Both the position numbers and the translations under genes were made by a program. From the NCBI RefSeq assembly GCF_040581485.1, contig NC_090128.1:46096931-46160930 (forward strand): DNA of 64,000 nt. The letters run 5' to 3'. This DNA is from Linepithema humile (lineage: Eukaryota; Arthropoda; Insecta; Hymenoptera; Formicidae). The notes under the pieces are model-generated. The model was given only the letters and a program-made list of their open reading frames with translations. It had not been told where the DNA came from and did no database searches. Shown in pieces: positions 51,001 to 64,000 of this stretch. How positions within the stretch are numbered: position 1 is the stretch's first letter; each line of letters opens with the position of its first letter.

Positions 51001-52814
51001 GTTTGTGATGCAAATTACAATTTGTTAATGCAATAAATGCGATATTAATATAATACCGATGCATTAAAACAAAGGACGAGCCCGGTAATGCGCGTGCTAT
51101 TTTCATCGCTGGATTTTCTGCGATTCTTTCCCGTGTAGCGGAGATAAAATAATTGGAATGCAAGCAATTGAGTCTTTCGACTCGCTGTGTTGTACAAGAC
51201 GCCTTTTTATTCCGAGAGCCCGCAGCGTAGTAATTTTCTTTTACCTGCGAGCTTGATAATACTCATCTTTGGCGAGATCTTTAAAATACAAGAGATGTTT
51301 CTACGTTTCTCTGATTTACTGACTCGTCTCTCGATCGCGAGAGCACTTTTAATATTCTTAGGCGATAAAGCCTGGCTCTCATCCAAAAGAAGTCGCTTTT
51401 TTCCAACGGCGGCCTCTTGTGTGTCTCGAACGCTCTGTATATCCACGGAGAACAGGCAATTTCCTCAAGTCCCGATCGCATCGATTACGCGTCGTCAAAG
51501 ACGAATGCCGAAATTAAAAGACAAAATCGCGATTCCGACGTGCGCCATTTCACAAAGCGTGGCGGGAAAGGTGGAAGAAAAGAGAGTCGACGACAATAAT
51601 TTTTTTTGTATCCACCAACTATTTTCCTCTGTAGTTTTCCAATAGAGTAACACAACCGAATTAAAGGAAAATGTGAACATAAACGTCATTAGGAAAATGC
51701 CATATAAAACATACACGCTGCATCAGATACGTTTATAAATTATTTATATATGTATATTAAAATATCGTCAAATATCCGCAAACACGTTGCAGAATATTTT
51801 ATATATACATATATATTTTTACTCCGACATGATTGAAAAAAATTGATAAAAAGAAAATAAAATTATGCAAGTTAGTCGAACCAACACACGATACATTATA
51901 TTCATTTATACATCTTCGCAGTGTATTCGCTTCGACTGTCATGCAGCGTGTCCTTTATTTGCATGTATTTCCGTCGAATAATGCATCCGGTCGAAACAAC
52001 AGAATATTTGACTTTGGCAGAGTCAACGTATCGTGCGCTTGGCAGCCTGCCATCGGTCTATCAACGTAATTATTTTTACGTCTGTATTTGCCCCGGCTGC
52101 GTATGTAACGATCGCCACGGGTATTTCAATGTATCGTCCAGACGACCACTCCCACGGTCTCATTAAATTAAATTCTCCGTAATGATGCTTCTGCGCTTTC
52201 ATTAAGCAAGATTTGCGCGCTTCCCGATCTTCAACCCGCGTCGCGAGATCTTATTTGTCGTACGTGATCTTTGATACTCGGAAATCGAGGCTTTGTGCGT
52301 TTATGGTTTGTCTTCTTATCGGAGGATATCTCCCGCCTCTCGAGATCGGGTATTTGCGCTTTAAGCCGCACCGCCTTCCTGCAAAGTCCTTAATAGCGAT
52401 AATCTAACAGTTCTCGACGCTTGTTGCTGCTGCGGCGACGCCAACGGAGTTACAACGCGATACGTTCTGACGGAGAAATCAATGCACATCTGGAGATCTG
52501 GACGGGGCTGGCAATACTGGGAATCTGGCCGTATGCGGGTATATATGACGACGAATCTCGGTACCCAATCACGATTGTCGATACAGACGATATCCAGAGC
52601 CGTGTTATAGTCGTGGCTCGGTAGAACTGGGTCATCGGTTATCTCCGCGCGCGTACATTAACTATTGGTCCCTCCGATGATGCTCTATCGTACCAAGTCT
52701 CATCGAAGATCATGTGAATATCGATCGTATATTATCGAGAATTGTCATCGAATTCGTTATCGAGCAAACGCGAAAAAGATACGAATAGAAATTTCACAAT
52801 TCCCCCATTCAAAA

Positions 52815-53124
52815 TTTATCGCGAAGAGTATTTAATTCATTGTCGATAATAGCGTCAAAAATTATTTAATATAAAAGTAAATAAATTATTCTGAACCTTC
52901 TTAGATATTTCATAATTGCTCTTATCCAATTTTATATGATCCCTGTGATTATCTGTGATAAATTTCAAATAAAAGCTATTTCCTTCTCACACTTCTTTCT
53001 AATATTTTTTTGTAACAAATAACAATTTTTAAAAATAGTTGAGAATTTTCTCATATTATCGCGGAAAATATTTATTGTCAGAATTTTTTAATATAAAAGT
53101 AAGCGCGTTATTGAACCTTTTCAA
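52815..53124. repeat. weak local duplication of about 70-85 bp
   Basis: Segments 52815-52898 and 53055-53124 both run TTATCGCG, then TATTTA..TTGTC, then TTTAATATAAAAGTAA, then GAACCTT. The first copy has small insertions relative to the second. The sequence between the two is unrelated. Confidence 0.5.
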
Positions 53125-54545
53125 ATTAGAATCTAATTTTCTAATTTAAAATTTTCAATGATTGGCGTATTGGCATTTTAAATAAAGAAACAGATATTTT
53201 TTTTTCTCGCTTAATTTCGACAGTGCTTATTTTGATGAGAAATAACAATGTAAAATCAGAAATAGAAAAATAAACAAAACGGACAATAAATAAGCTGTAA
53301 TATTTCCATATCTCAATTCCCAATGTATATATTGACGAACCCATTAATGTTTTGCAGAATTGGAAATACGACACTTCACGGTCAATATATTAAGCAAATT
53401 ATACGTCAACAGTCGTGAGTACGCTCGCAGCGGCATTCACGTCTGAGCGTTTGCATCTGTTTCAGAGACGGCTGCTATTCGTTCGTGCACCGACGTGTAT
53501 GATAGTACACACAGTGTGCAATGGACATGCAGGCGTACGATCCAGATAGAACTATCGCGCGCGCGTAGGCCCGCTTCCTACTACGGACGCTGCAGCTGCA
53601 GCAGTTTGACGCCGCAGTGCTTACAGCTAGTTAAATCTGTGCGACGACCGAGCTCGCTTTAATGCCGAATTATGAATGGATCGCGATAAGAGATAGCCGT
53701 GTAGTCTGACTAATGCGCGCGCGCAAATATCCACCGGACGTCAATCGCGAATTTTCCAGCTTCGGCACACAACGCCATTACATATACGTTCGCTGTCCGA
53801 TTTTGGCTCGTGCGATACGCGCATTCGCTGAATTACTACGTTTTTGCAAATCTCGTAAATAACGTAAAGTAAGATGGATGGACGACTCCGAGGAACGTAG
53901 CTAGAGGGGGGAGGGAAAAAAACGACATGTTGCATTTTCTATTTTTTTTTCTGTTTTTACTTTTAGGCAGCGTTAAGATCCTTTTGCAAGTTGGCTTAAC
54001 TAAGTAACCGTGACGAAGTTATAATTAAGTGGCGCGTATTCATCCGATGAAGAAAGCGTAATTAAAAGTTTCCTTCCGGCGAGTTAACCACAGCGCGTTA
54101 TGAATGTGTCGTTTACCATGCGCGCTCTATCATCCGCCGCTTATACCACTTTCCATTAATGACCGCTTGGACTCGACATTATTCGTTAACGTAGTTGGAG
54201 ACAGAGCTGCTTACGTGCCCGGACTCGACTCATCCACGCTTGTACAAACTAGAGACGAACAGTCGGCTTAACGATGGCAACAATATCTGTTTTAATTAAA
54301 GCATGAATCTATTCATATGCATGTACACAGCCGCGGTTAAAGTTACAAATAAAAATCGCGTAGAACGTAGATGTCCCAAAAAAATTTTGCGTTTAACTAC
54401 ATTTTTGCGTGGCAACGTAATAAACTATATAAATTTAATCATTATCGCAACATGTCCATTTGGATTCAAGACGTGTATGCGATAACGAGCGCTAACGTGA
54501 AGAGTGACTTTTTCATCGCTACGTCCGTTTCTCGAGTTCCCGAAG

Positions 54546-54580
54546 TATATATATATATATATATGTATGTATATATATAA
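54546..54580. repeat. (TA)n microsatellite with TATG units
   Basis: An alternating TA core with one TATGTATG interruption. Confidence 0.85.
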
Positions 54581-54859
54581 AACATATATACAATCAATAC
54601 AACTGACGACGGAGGCGGGGCATTTTAATTGCGCCATGTAAGGAATCGTACCGGAAAAGAGTATATACTCATCTCGCTCGCGAGATGCTTTCTCGAATTA
54701 AATTCCGCGGACGGAGATATGCATCGTGATTCGAAAAGTGAATGCTGTGTCTCGTTATAAACGAGAAAGACGCGGAAACGAGAGGAGAAACAGGTGGGAG
54801 CGGGAAAAGAAGCTCGCGAGCGAAAGAGTGGAGGAAGAGAAGCACGACTCGTGTCGGCG

Positions 54860-54864
<5 letters not shown>

Positions 54865-54891
<27 letters not shown>
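54865..54891. repeat. (GA)13 microsatellite
   Basis: Uninterrupted GA. It produces Arg-Glu runs in overlapping plus frames. Confidence 0.9.
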
Positions 54892-55740
54892 AAACCGTGC
54901 TCTCGGTTCTTCGTACTTCTGAAATTTCAGGCGAGACGGGGTTCCGGTTCGTTTCCAAGAATGTTACGCAATTGAATCGCCCGGAAAGGAGGAACTAAGT
55001 AAATTTCCCGCCATTTTCAGGACTCTCAACCATTTATGCCGAGTAAATTTCCCATTTGTTTCTTTTCCATCCCCGGCGCTGTCTGTGTCCGAAACTCTCC
55101 GCGTAAGATCGTAATAGAATCCGTGAGAACGCGGTCGCCGCGTTATCGATTGCACAAAGCGAAAGATGTAGCTCGTCGAAAACGCAGTTCCACGAAGTTA
55201 TTAGCGCGCTTAATTAGCGCTCTACGCGCGAGGGCCGTAAACGGCCGGCGGGAGCGCCATTAGAGCGCCGGCGATTCCGAAATTATTTCAAATGCACCCA
55301 CGTAGATGTGTGCGTTCTTCTCCGGCCCCGATAAAGATATTATCTACAGACCCCGTTACGTGCGGCGCATTACCGAAAATATTACGTGATATCAGAACGC
55401 GCGAAATTGGGCGCTATTTTCAGACGGTTTATATATGTACGCGAAATAACATGCAGAAATGAGCGCACCTCTCTAATCGCAAGTACGAAATAAACTATCG
55501 TTAAATCATGTGTTTGTGTAATCGGAGTAACGAATTATGTGGAAAGTTCACTCGCGGGATGACTAACGTGAATCAGCGCGGAAACTTGGTCCTTTATCAA
55601 ATGGCCGTGTGCGTTCAATTAGTTGCACCTTACCCTTGGATTTATACGCGACGGGGAGGCGTGTCGCGGCTAGATGGAGAATCCTATCCGACGCGGCGTG
55701 CGCGCGTGTGTTACGCCCGCGTGTGTACACAGGCGGCGTG

Positions 55741-55761
55741 CACACACACACACACACACAC
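55741..55761. repeat. (CA)10 microsatellite
   Basis: Uninterrupted CA array in a CpG-rich stretch. Confidence 0.9.
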
Positions 55762-55924
55762 CAGGCGAGACTATCACGTATACACATCGGCGTACCATCC
55801 CTTTTTCGCAGGTTGGACGGAGACTGTATTTTTAAACGGAAGCGTTCGGCGCGGCGGCCAGTAAATTTATCCCTCGCGTTACTCCTGGGTCCATTTCGTA
55901 GTTCGCAGAATAGAGGTCCACCAT

Positions 55925-55943
55925 CAGCACCGGACCGGTGCTG
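55925..55943. other. 19-bp palindrome
   Basis: CAGCACCGG and CCGGTGCTG flank a single A. The symmetry continues imperfectly for several bases on each side. It lies in a CpG-rich stretch with open frames on both strands. Confidence 0.5.
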
Positions 55944-58900
55944 GTGTTGGTTAGTGCTGGTAGCGTTGGCGTTAGGAGCGCTAGATCTATCGGCTGGTCC
56001 ACTCTGGGGGATGCTAACCTGTCCAAGGGATGCTGTTCTCTGCTCCGCTCTCCTTTAGCTGCCAACGTCGGCCGCGGCCCGTTCCCGATATTCCGCCCTT
56101 TTTTCTTTTCCCCGCTCGCAGAGTTACGTGTATAGTGTTATATCTTTCGTTCTCCTCGAGGAAGCGCGCACGTCTAACCGAACTTACACCGATCGATTTC
56201 CGGTTAGCGACCCTCCAGAGTATATGTACACTCGCTTACCCCGCCGCTATTTCCAGTGGCTTATATTGCGATTCGTCTTTGTTGCGAATAATAACGGCGA
56301 GATCGTTATTTCGCTTTACATACTATTGAAGAATGCATTGATGTGTTTTCAAAAAACGCCTCATAACATAACATCGCGCAGGTCATTGAGCTTTACCTTC
56401 CGATAAATAATTTTAATTAAAAGTAACCCACTTTTTGTGTGTGTATGTGTGTGTGAAAGAGAGAGCAATTTTCCATTTTTATACATTTCTTTTTTACAGT
56501 TCTTTTTTTACAGAATTTACACAAAAGATTCAAACATATTGTACGTTTCAGCTATTAGAATAACTCAAAGTAAAAAAATAAACCTTGATCTCCAATATCA
56601 ATTTTTAATGTTCAAAAATTCGAAAAATGATAAGCTTTATATTTTCACCTAATTTTACGCAGATGTCAGTGTCCGAACTTTCAAACCTAAAGTTAGTTCA
56701 AACAGTTCGAAGGGTCCGAACTATTTGACGTGCAAACTTGAGATCCGAACTACTCGACTTGAAATTTCCGAGCGATAGTAATCTTCTTCGTGACAAGCGA
56801 AAGAATAACCGAGCGCATTTTAAAAACTACACTGGCTGCGTTGCAAAATACCATTTGTAGTTTTACGAATTGCTTACAGTTTTCATTCAAAGTGCCTTGT
56901 CGTGCGAGCCAAATCAAGCTGGTATTTTTAATAATTTGGATAGCGTTACGGTAATGTATATTTTGCCAAACGATCGCCGAGTGCACTACACATATGCGAG
57001 AATGTTGGACAAAAAAAGGGGGGGAGGGACTCCGCGTTTTCACTCGGTTATAACGGTCCATTTCTCGAGCGTATTGCGCTTTTAAGGGACGTGCAGAAGA
57101 AGAGCCCGGGCCCGTATCGATGCGCTAGTAACCCACTTCTAGTTGACAAAGCGGATATAATGCAGCGACAGGGAGGAACGAACGGAGGCTGCATGCACCC
57201 ACGCCTGGCACAGCCCCATCTATTTCCACGAAACTGACATTTCTATCGGAACGTAGTTTCTCTTTAAAAACTTTCTGCGGGGATACAGACGCACGTAGTG
57301 TTTTACAAGCACTCTTTCTTCCCCTCTATCTCTCCCTCGCTCCCACCCTCCCACTTCCGTTCTCCCGCCTTCTCTTTCTTGAGCCCCCACGTCTGACTCT
57401 CCCTTTTCTTTCGGTATAACGATCCTGAGCATCTCTCTATTTATGCTTCGCAATTTATGAGCGCGCACGGCTTATATTCAAGCTACTTGCTTCCTGCCTT
57501 CTATCCGCGTCCCACCCCACCACTTATCTTCTCTTTCGTTATATCGCATTCCACCTGTGCAGTACGTGGGTGCTTTTGACACACGTACAAGTCGCTACTT
57601 TTATCGGATTTCATTCCGAATTCATTTCGGGATTTTTGTGAATTCAGGGCTACTTCACGAGCATGTTTCTCAACCATAGAAATCCAATCGCAATAAAGCT
57701 TATTAACTTACAAAATCGCATACCTCGTAATAAATGCAAAATTACGCTGCAACATGTGGAATGCGGATTGACTATAATTTGTTCGTGACGTAACGAGCTT
57801 CGCTCTGGCCATTTTTATTTGTTCCTTTGACATATCATGCTGTTTTGGTGTACAATGTGCATTTATTATAATGATATTTAGGCGAAATTGCTTTTTTAAT
57901 AAATAATGCTTTTTGCAGTAATGAAAATACCATTATTATTATCAGCAATATCATTATTGTAATTATTTTAATTATTAATGTCAAGAGAAAACGCTATTAC
58001 TCTCATTAAATATTTATGCGAAACAAAAAATGTATTTTTACTCGTTGAGATGCATCCCTGCTTTCGGAAGCGGGAAAAGTCGCTGGATGGGCCGTCATTC
58101 GCACGAGGTACTTTTACGTTTGCGTTACATGTCTTCCAGCGCAAAAATTCTTATTCCAGCGTAGCGCGGCAACGCTTCCTTACGTTTCCCACCCGCCCAT
58201 TTTTTCTCCGTCGCTCTTTTCCTCGTTTTCTTCCCGCGCGACATCGAAAGCTGTCGTGGATGGTGAAAGGCCACCAAACTAGCGCAACGTCACCCGACGA
58301 AAGGAATATTTCGAGCTCGTCTCGTCTTTTTGCATCCATTTCGACGTCGTCCACAAAAATTGAAATGCAAGGCAATTGAAAGATGGAGTGCTCTAACCGG
58401 GAACTTCTTTGTCCCCATTTGTTCCGCGATGAAAATGGGTTCCGCTCCGTAAAATTAGGGCCGCGTCGCGCGGCGGGACGGTAATGTAAATAGTATGAAA
58501 TAAAAATTGCTCGTTGATAAAATGCGAACGATCGGCGAGCCATTATCTCGTTACGCCAAGTATTCGTCATTCGGCTAATTTTCCGCGCTCGCCGTATCAG
58601 TCCTGAAAGTTTGCGCGAGCTTGGAGCTGCATATCGTCGTCGTGAAGGCACATTTACCAACGTTTTATCGAGTTTAGCTCGTCCGGAAAACTCGACGTCC
58701 CCCCTAACTTTTTCCTCGACAAGGTATCCCTCCGTGTCGACGTTTTTCAAACTTGTCCCACGATGAACTTCGTGACACGATGAGAACTTCTAATATCACG
58801 GAGACCAGATGATCTTAAAACTTTCCAGATGCGTAATTAGGATCCTCGTAAGACGAGCCTTACGAGTCCTAGAAGCGTGGAGCGCGCACTTCAGCGGCAA

Positions 58901-61900
58901 GCGTAAGAACGATAATAACCCGGAAATTCAGCGAGATCGTTTCAATCCGCGACGATTGCCTCGTGATAATTTCCACTTAAATAAGTGCGATTCGCGCAAT
59001 GATATTACATTTTATCGCGTTCATTAGCGGCGCGCTATTATTGATGAAAGTCACTCGACGATTTCTACATATTTGATCGCGAGTTTTACGTTAAAATTGT
59101 AGTTTGCGTTGAAATTAAGACTGAAGCAATTCTCATTACTGTAAAATGCACGGCGAAATACGTTATATTGTCTTGTCATTGCGAAAAGCATGACATTCAA
59201 GTGCAAAACGTCGGTCTGAATTCTCACGGCACTGTCACAATCGTCGGCGCCTGCCGATGTAAATTCCAACAATAATAGCTCGCAACTAGTCGCAGGAAGC
59301 ACAGAGTCGACGTTTAACATACTATCTTATGCATCCCACTGCATCGTATACCGAACTTTGATTCTATTCATTCAAACTCAGTTAGGAAAATGCGACAATC
59401 GGGGGAGTAAAGAGGATAAGAAAGAGGAAAATACGTTATTTAAGCATAAATTAGCGCGTGACGTGAGTTTTGTGAAATTCCCAGCAATGTGCAGCGCAGA
59501 TGAGAAAAAAGCATTTGTGTGTCGACACCGATTAACGACAGGTATTAACCGTTGTTATAATTTGCACTCAATGCTCAGCATTTCGCTGATTGAATAAATC
59601 TATTTTTTTTTTTTTTTTGCTAGACAAACGTCGGTTTTGAAATTGCTGCAAAAATGGACAACAAAACGCTCGCGTGCACAACTGGAAGAGCATTTGCAGC
59701 ATTTGATGGCATGAAGTAGATAATCGTATCATCCAATCGGACTGAAGCGACCGCAAGCTACGAGTCGCTGTTGCTGCTAAACCGAGCGCGTTACCCGCTC
59801 GGCCGGTGTAGCAACGGATATTTACGCCGTCAGGGATAAATCAATATAACTACGCACCGTGCTATATTTATGGATGCCGTACGATATAACTAGCCTTTGT
59901 TGAACATTTATACCGTGTAAGAAGGGGAGAAACGTGTCTTATTCGATAAATATTAAATCATAAGTCGCGATAAATACGTTGTCTCGTACATTTTACAACG
60001 CCAAGTATTAAATGAATATCTTATTTATTCAATTCCGTATTATGTTTCCCGTTACACTAATACCAATACTTTATAAAATGAGAATTTTATAAAATGTTTT
60101 TCTCCGCGTTTCATCGTCGATCTCGTTTCCGCGGCGATGGCAATCCGAGAAATAAAGCTATTGGTATCTCCGCCTGTGTAACTCCGGCTATTGTGATTCC
60201 ATGCGAATTACCAGAAATCCACATAATATTCGCAATCGCCGGATAACACACTTATCCTGTCTGTAATGGCCGAGCGCTGCACGAAAAACCGTGACTACGC
60301 TCGATTTGTAATCTCACCGCGGACTCGAGTTTCACCGTTTCACGACTTCGAATCACGTTACCGCGTTACCACTTCGCATCAGTTATCGCGCCTTACCTCC
60401 CTTTTGGGAGCAAAGTTGGTCTTCCGTTACAATCGATATCGCGATTACCGCCGATTCTGTCATCGGCGGATTAGATCGTCGTGGAGAGCGTGAGATTCGA
60501 AAGTAGCGCGTTCTCAAAGCACTACGCGATGATATTTTCATAAAAAAAGAACAATCCACAACATGCATCGGATCGGCTTACGAGTTTGACAAGATTAATT
60601 CGAATAACGATCAATATTTATCGCATTAACGCAACATTTTCCGATATGCTTGCAAAATAAAGCGTGAGATAGAATATTGAGAACGTTAAAGGCAATTTGA
60701 CAGGCGGAAAATGTAGTTTCAATATATATCTATAGCAAATTTCATATATCTCGTTAAAATGAATAACATATTGAAATAGATGCCCTCGCTTTATCATGAT
60801 TAATGTCAATGTACTGGACATTATCTTTTTTCACAGTTTATGCAGCGTGTTTTGCATACAAAGCTCGATGTGACTCGACGTAGGGGTAACATTATCGTTA
60901 TTTATTAGTGCTGCAACTTCTCGGTATAGCGCTGCTAGTTATGACTTTTGTCGCGTACAAGCAGTCACGGAACTAGGTGGCGGCCTTTATCCACCCTCGT
61001 ACGAGCAGCGATATCGCGTTTCAGATTCGCTCGAAAAACCATGATTTATAATGTTGCGCCTCGCTCTCATTGTTTCACAGCTTACCACTTCTTCGAACTT
61101 TTTACAGTGGTATTGCAGGTGGAGTGCACAAGAACTCTCATCCCGCTCGGCAATATCGATATCCAGGTAAAGTATGAATATCGTAATGAACGCGTAATTA
61201 ACTTAGGATATCCGAAGCCACGATAACAAGATGTCGATAGAACCGATGATGAAAAGACTTTAACGCTGTAATCTACGACTATATTTTATCGTTACGTTAA
61301 GAGGATAATCTTGATGGTTTCTCCGTGGAGTTTCTGTATTTTCTTTTTTCATCTAAAAAAGTAAAATATTTAAAAACTTGTCAATCATTTTTTCTTAAAA
61401 ATTTTTTTTTCAAAACTGATAATCCTTCAAAGTCAGATTTGGCGAATATTATTCATGTACTTCTGAATAATATGCAAGATAAAAAGTGTGTCGAAATGAT
61501 GAATGTACCCGCATTAGTATCGATAAAAGTTTAAGACATCAAACAATGATGTGCCGCGCGCGAGACGATCGATCGTACAGTGATTGTTCAGCTGACCCGC
61601 TGATTTATAAGTATAAACTCGCTGGTCTATCCGTCGAAATAAATATTTCACAGCATACTTTCTTCAAGTTTGATTTCCCGTAGGAATCCGCGACAGGTCG
61701 TCGAGCGAATGCAAAGCATCCTACCTGAAACGGTCCTCTGAAAAGTTGTTAATTACTGTTTGCCTGCCTAGCTTAACAGATAGATAGCGTTTAATTTGCG
61801 GTCGTAACATGTTGTACGCAGCCTACCGATGCAACCAATAAAGGTAATTATACTAATTACATTTGCGCGCGATAAGCGTCGGCTAGTGTTCACGTGCACG

Positions 61901-63029
61901 TTCATACTTTACATACGTATTATATACATGCATAGATGTGATAGATATACGGCTGCGGAGAATGGAAACTGAGTGTGGTGGCACGATGAGATTTCGTGCG
62001 TCGGATAATTTCAACAATCAAAATGCGGCATTGATGTCGCAAAATATAATCGCTATCGTACACGAAATTGCGATACAATAGAATTTCTCGAAGAGCGCAA
62101 AGTACTTGTACCGCGCTAACTGGTACTGTGATACGACTCGTCGCGATAAACGAAGAAACGAATTATCGATCACCACGTAACTATTATAAATGACACGTGA
62201 AACTCGCGGTGTTTCAATTCTCTCGATTTTTCGAAAAACAAAACCTGCAATTCAATATTGATCAGAAAATGATCAATGAATTTTAATGAGTGCTCGGCGA
62301 TATTAAATTGAATATCGGCATTAATTTATTCGCTCGCGGAGACGACTTCGGATTTCCTTTCCTTTTTGACAATTACGGAAAATCGGATAGGCGTCAATTA
62401 ATTAAGGATTATTTCGCAGGACGGCGACATTTCTAGGTGTACGTTATCATAAGCCGACAGTTACCGCACTTACGTGGAATAATTGATTTGGTTACGTGTA
62501 CGGCGTTAATCTGATATATGCAAGTCTTGACGCGGAAGCAGATTCAGGTTATCCCACAAATTACGATGTATATCCATGAGAGGAGACCTAATAAAAATAT
62601 GTTATACCGAAATAACTTTGCAGCAGATTATATCCGTTATGAATAGCCGTGTTTCATATTTTCGATCCGCCATCCGATACATGTCGAAACAATAATTAAA
62701 ATCTTAATAAACATCGCAACGCATTATTGTTCATTAAAAGCATGAAAGCAAATAAATAGCTATATTCGAATAATAATTTAATTGTCTTATTTTTTAACGT
62801 GTACCGTAAAACGAGTATATTTTCAAAAAATTAAATTACAACGAATAAAGGATTTCAAATAAAAAGCACTTGATATCACACTCGACAGTATATTAATTTC
62901 GCGAAATCAAATTCAATCGTATCAGCATCGGGAAAAAGTCAATAATTTTGCAGAAGAAAGAGCTCATAGAAGTCGTTGCAGAAACATTGGAGGAATTAGG
63001 ATTTCTCGGAAAAGCAAATTAGACATAAC

Positions 63030-63050
63030 CCGCGCATGGAACATGCGCGG
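63030..63050. other. 9-bp perfect hairpin
   Basis: Arms CCGCGCATG and CATGCGCGG flank the loop GAA. It stands out as a GC-rich island in AT-rich surroundings. Confidence 0.5.
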
Positions 63051-64000
63051 TGCATAACTCAGAGAACATGAACACAGTCCCGGGCATACGAATAGAGGAT
63101 AGTTTCAAATGTACTAACTAAATGCAGCTTGCATAGCTCTTAAGTGAATTCCATGGTATCCTCGAGCCGGCAAGCAGTTTCGTTGGCTCCTGCCAAAATT
63201 GATCGCTCATCCGAATTAAGCGTCTATATATTTCAGTCTGCGCGAGATACACGCATAATATCATTCGCTGGAACCCAATTTAAAGGCCAGTGCACACTTG
63301 TCGAGCGCATGCAGCGCCCGCGTAATCGGACGGCAAAAACACGCGGCTGTCGTAAAAGGAAGCAAATCAACATCGACGTGGCAATAAGGTTTATAATGGA
63401 GCTTTTTTTTCCAAAGGTTTAGGTCTAAACAAAAGTGGACTGTCAATGATAATTGATGTTACTGTGGAACAGTAGCGGTGTACGACAGTTATTCGATAAA
63501 TCACCTAGTGTTTTTTTTCAATTTTCTGCGATTTTTACGATCGTTAATACCGAACTCGCGCCGTGAGTTTTGTGTTTCATAGAGCGATTGTTAAAAATTT
63601 ACGATATCCGCCTGTAAGCCAGTCGCAAGTATGGATTCAATATTTATCCAACACTTTCGCAATCGATAGAACAGCTTCGTTTTCGGTGACATCGCGTTCT
63701 CTATCTATGCATACGTACGTTTGATTAAAATACTTGGTTCGCGATAGCGAAGTTTACAGTATGAATGTTTGCGTGTCTTTTATTAGAAATCAATGTTAAA
63801 AAACACTCGAATTTAATAGTAGAAAAGCTGTTTGTAGAGCCAAAAAATTCTGCGAAACAGACAATTCTGAAAAAAGCTTTGAAAAATATTGCAACTGTCT
63901 ACCAAGTAGCGTAAAAAGCTACTAATTGTTAAAATAGCTGGCGCACCACAATTCTCACATATGAAATTAGTTACTCGGCATCCTTACGATTTACGCGAAT

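Larger units (their letters stand above)
42108..54540. other. non-coding, no supported gene
   Basis: A 23-T run (42212-42234), a polypurine stretch (42660-42730), a TA array (43762-43780), a CCG/TCG array (45051-45078) and an AT-rich, repeat-like block with many TTAATTA strings (47380-47640). Frames such as 46848-47222 (plus) and 51187-51645 (plus) have no recognised domain. A weak duplication lies at 52815-53124. Confidence 0.5.
54581..64000. other. non-coding, no supported gene
   Basis: Contains a GA array (54865-54891), a CA array (55741-55761), a CpG-rich stretch with overlapping open frames (55600-56130) and a run of open frames at 57978-59600 that I could not assign. From about 59600 to the right edge the sequence is AT-rich and unremarkable apart from a short hairpin at 63030-63050. 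Confidence 0.5.

Noticed and set aside
1..64000. CRISPR arrays, bacterial operons, tRNA or rRNA genes, known microRNAs
   Set aside because: No evenly spaced direct repeats with unique spacers, no tRNA T-loop with matching arms, and no recognised insect microRNA sequence were seen on reading. A covariance-model scan would be decisive.

Overview
The window reads as non-coding DNA from an animal genome, most plausibly an insect and probably a hymenopteran such as an ant. The grounds are an intron-flanked adhesion-molecule exon, very long stretches without genes, abundant (GA/CT)n, (TA)n and other microsatellites, and frequent CpG even outside coding sequence. There are no bacterial-style gene strings, Shine-Dalgarno sites, CRISPR arrays or compact operons. 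The organism call is inference from composition, not from a marker gene.

One coding segment is well supported. It is a 124-nt internal exon on the minus strand near the left edge (3171-3294), with a textbook acceptor and donor, encoding the first half of a fibronectin type III (FN3) domain. It begins with a split Asp followed by VPDPP and carries the FN3 B-strand Trp and C-strand Tyr. It must belong to a large cell-surface or adhesion gene running right to left. The next exon, toward lower coordinates, is not recognisable here and probably lies off the left edge. The upstream part of the gene lies to the right.

Two weaker exon candidates are flagged. The first is a 40-nt minus-strand micro-exon at 30497-30536. 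Its splice sites and phase fit the FN3 exon, and its product would supply the strand just before VPDPP. The second is a plus-strand start exon at 11922-11960 that ends in RWNSHQ directly before GTAAGT. This resembles the N-terminus of insect BTB/POZ transcription factors, and a TATA-like box lies about 110 bp upstream of the ATG. Neither has a recognisable partner exon in the window.

The remainder appears to be intron or intergenic sequence. The notable structures are a diverged 240-bp tandem duplication (21353-21834), a three-copy AT-rich repeat (5101-5371), a weak duplication near 52.8-53.1 kb, a GC-rich imperfect hairpin of precursor size (31690-31748), several shorter perfect hairpins, a pentanucleotide array (9211-9267), a 19-G run next to the FN3 exon, and many GA/CT arrays, four of them between 30.7 and 33.4 kb. 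Most long open frames look like by-products of CpG-rich or microsatellite sequence. I found no recognisable tRNA, rRNA, known microRNA, intact transposon or complete protein-coding gene.
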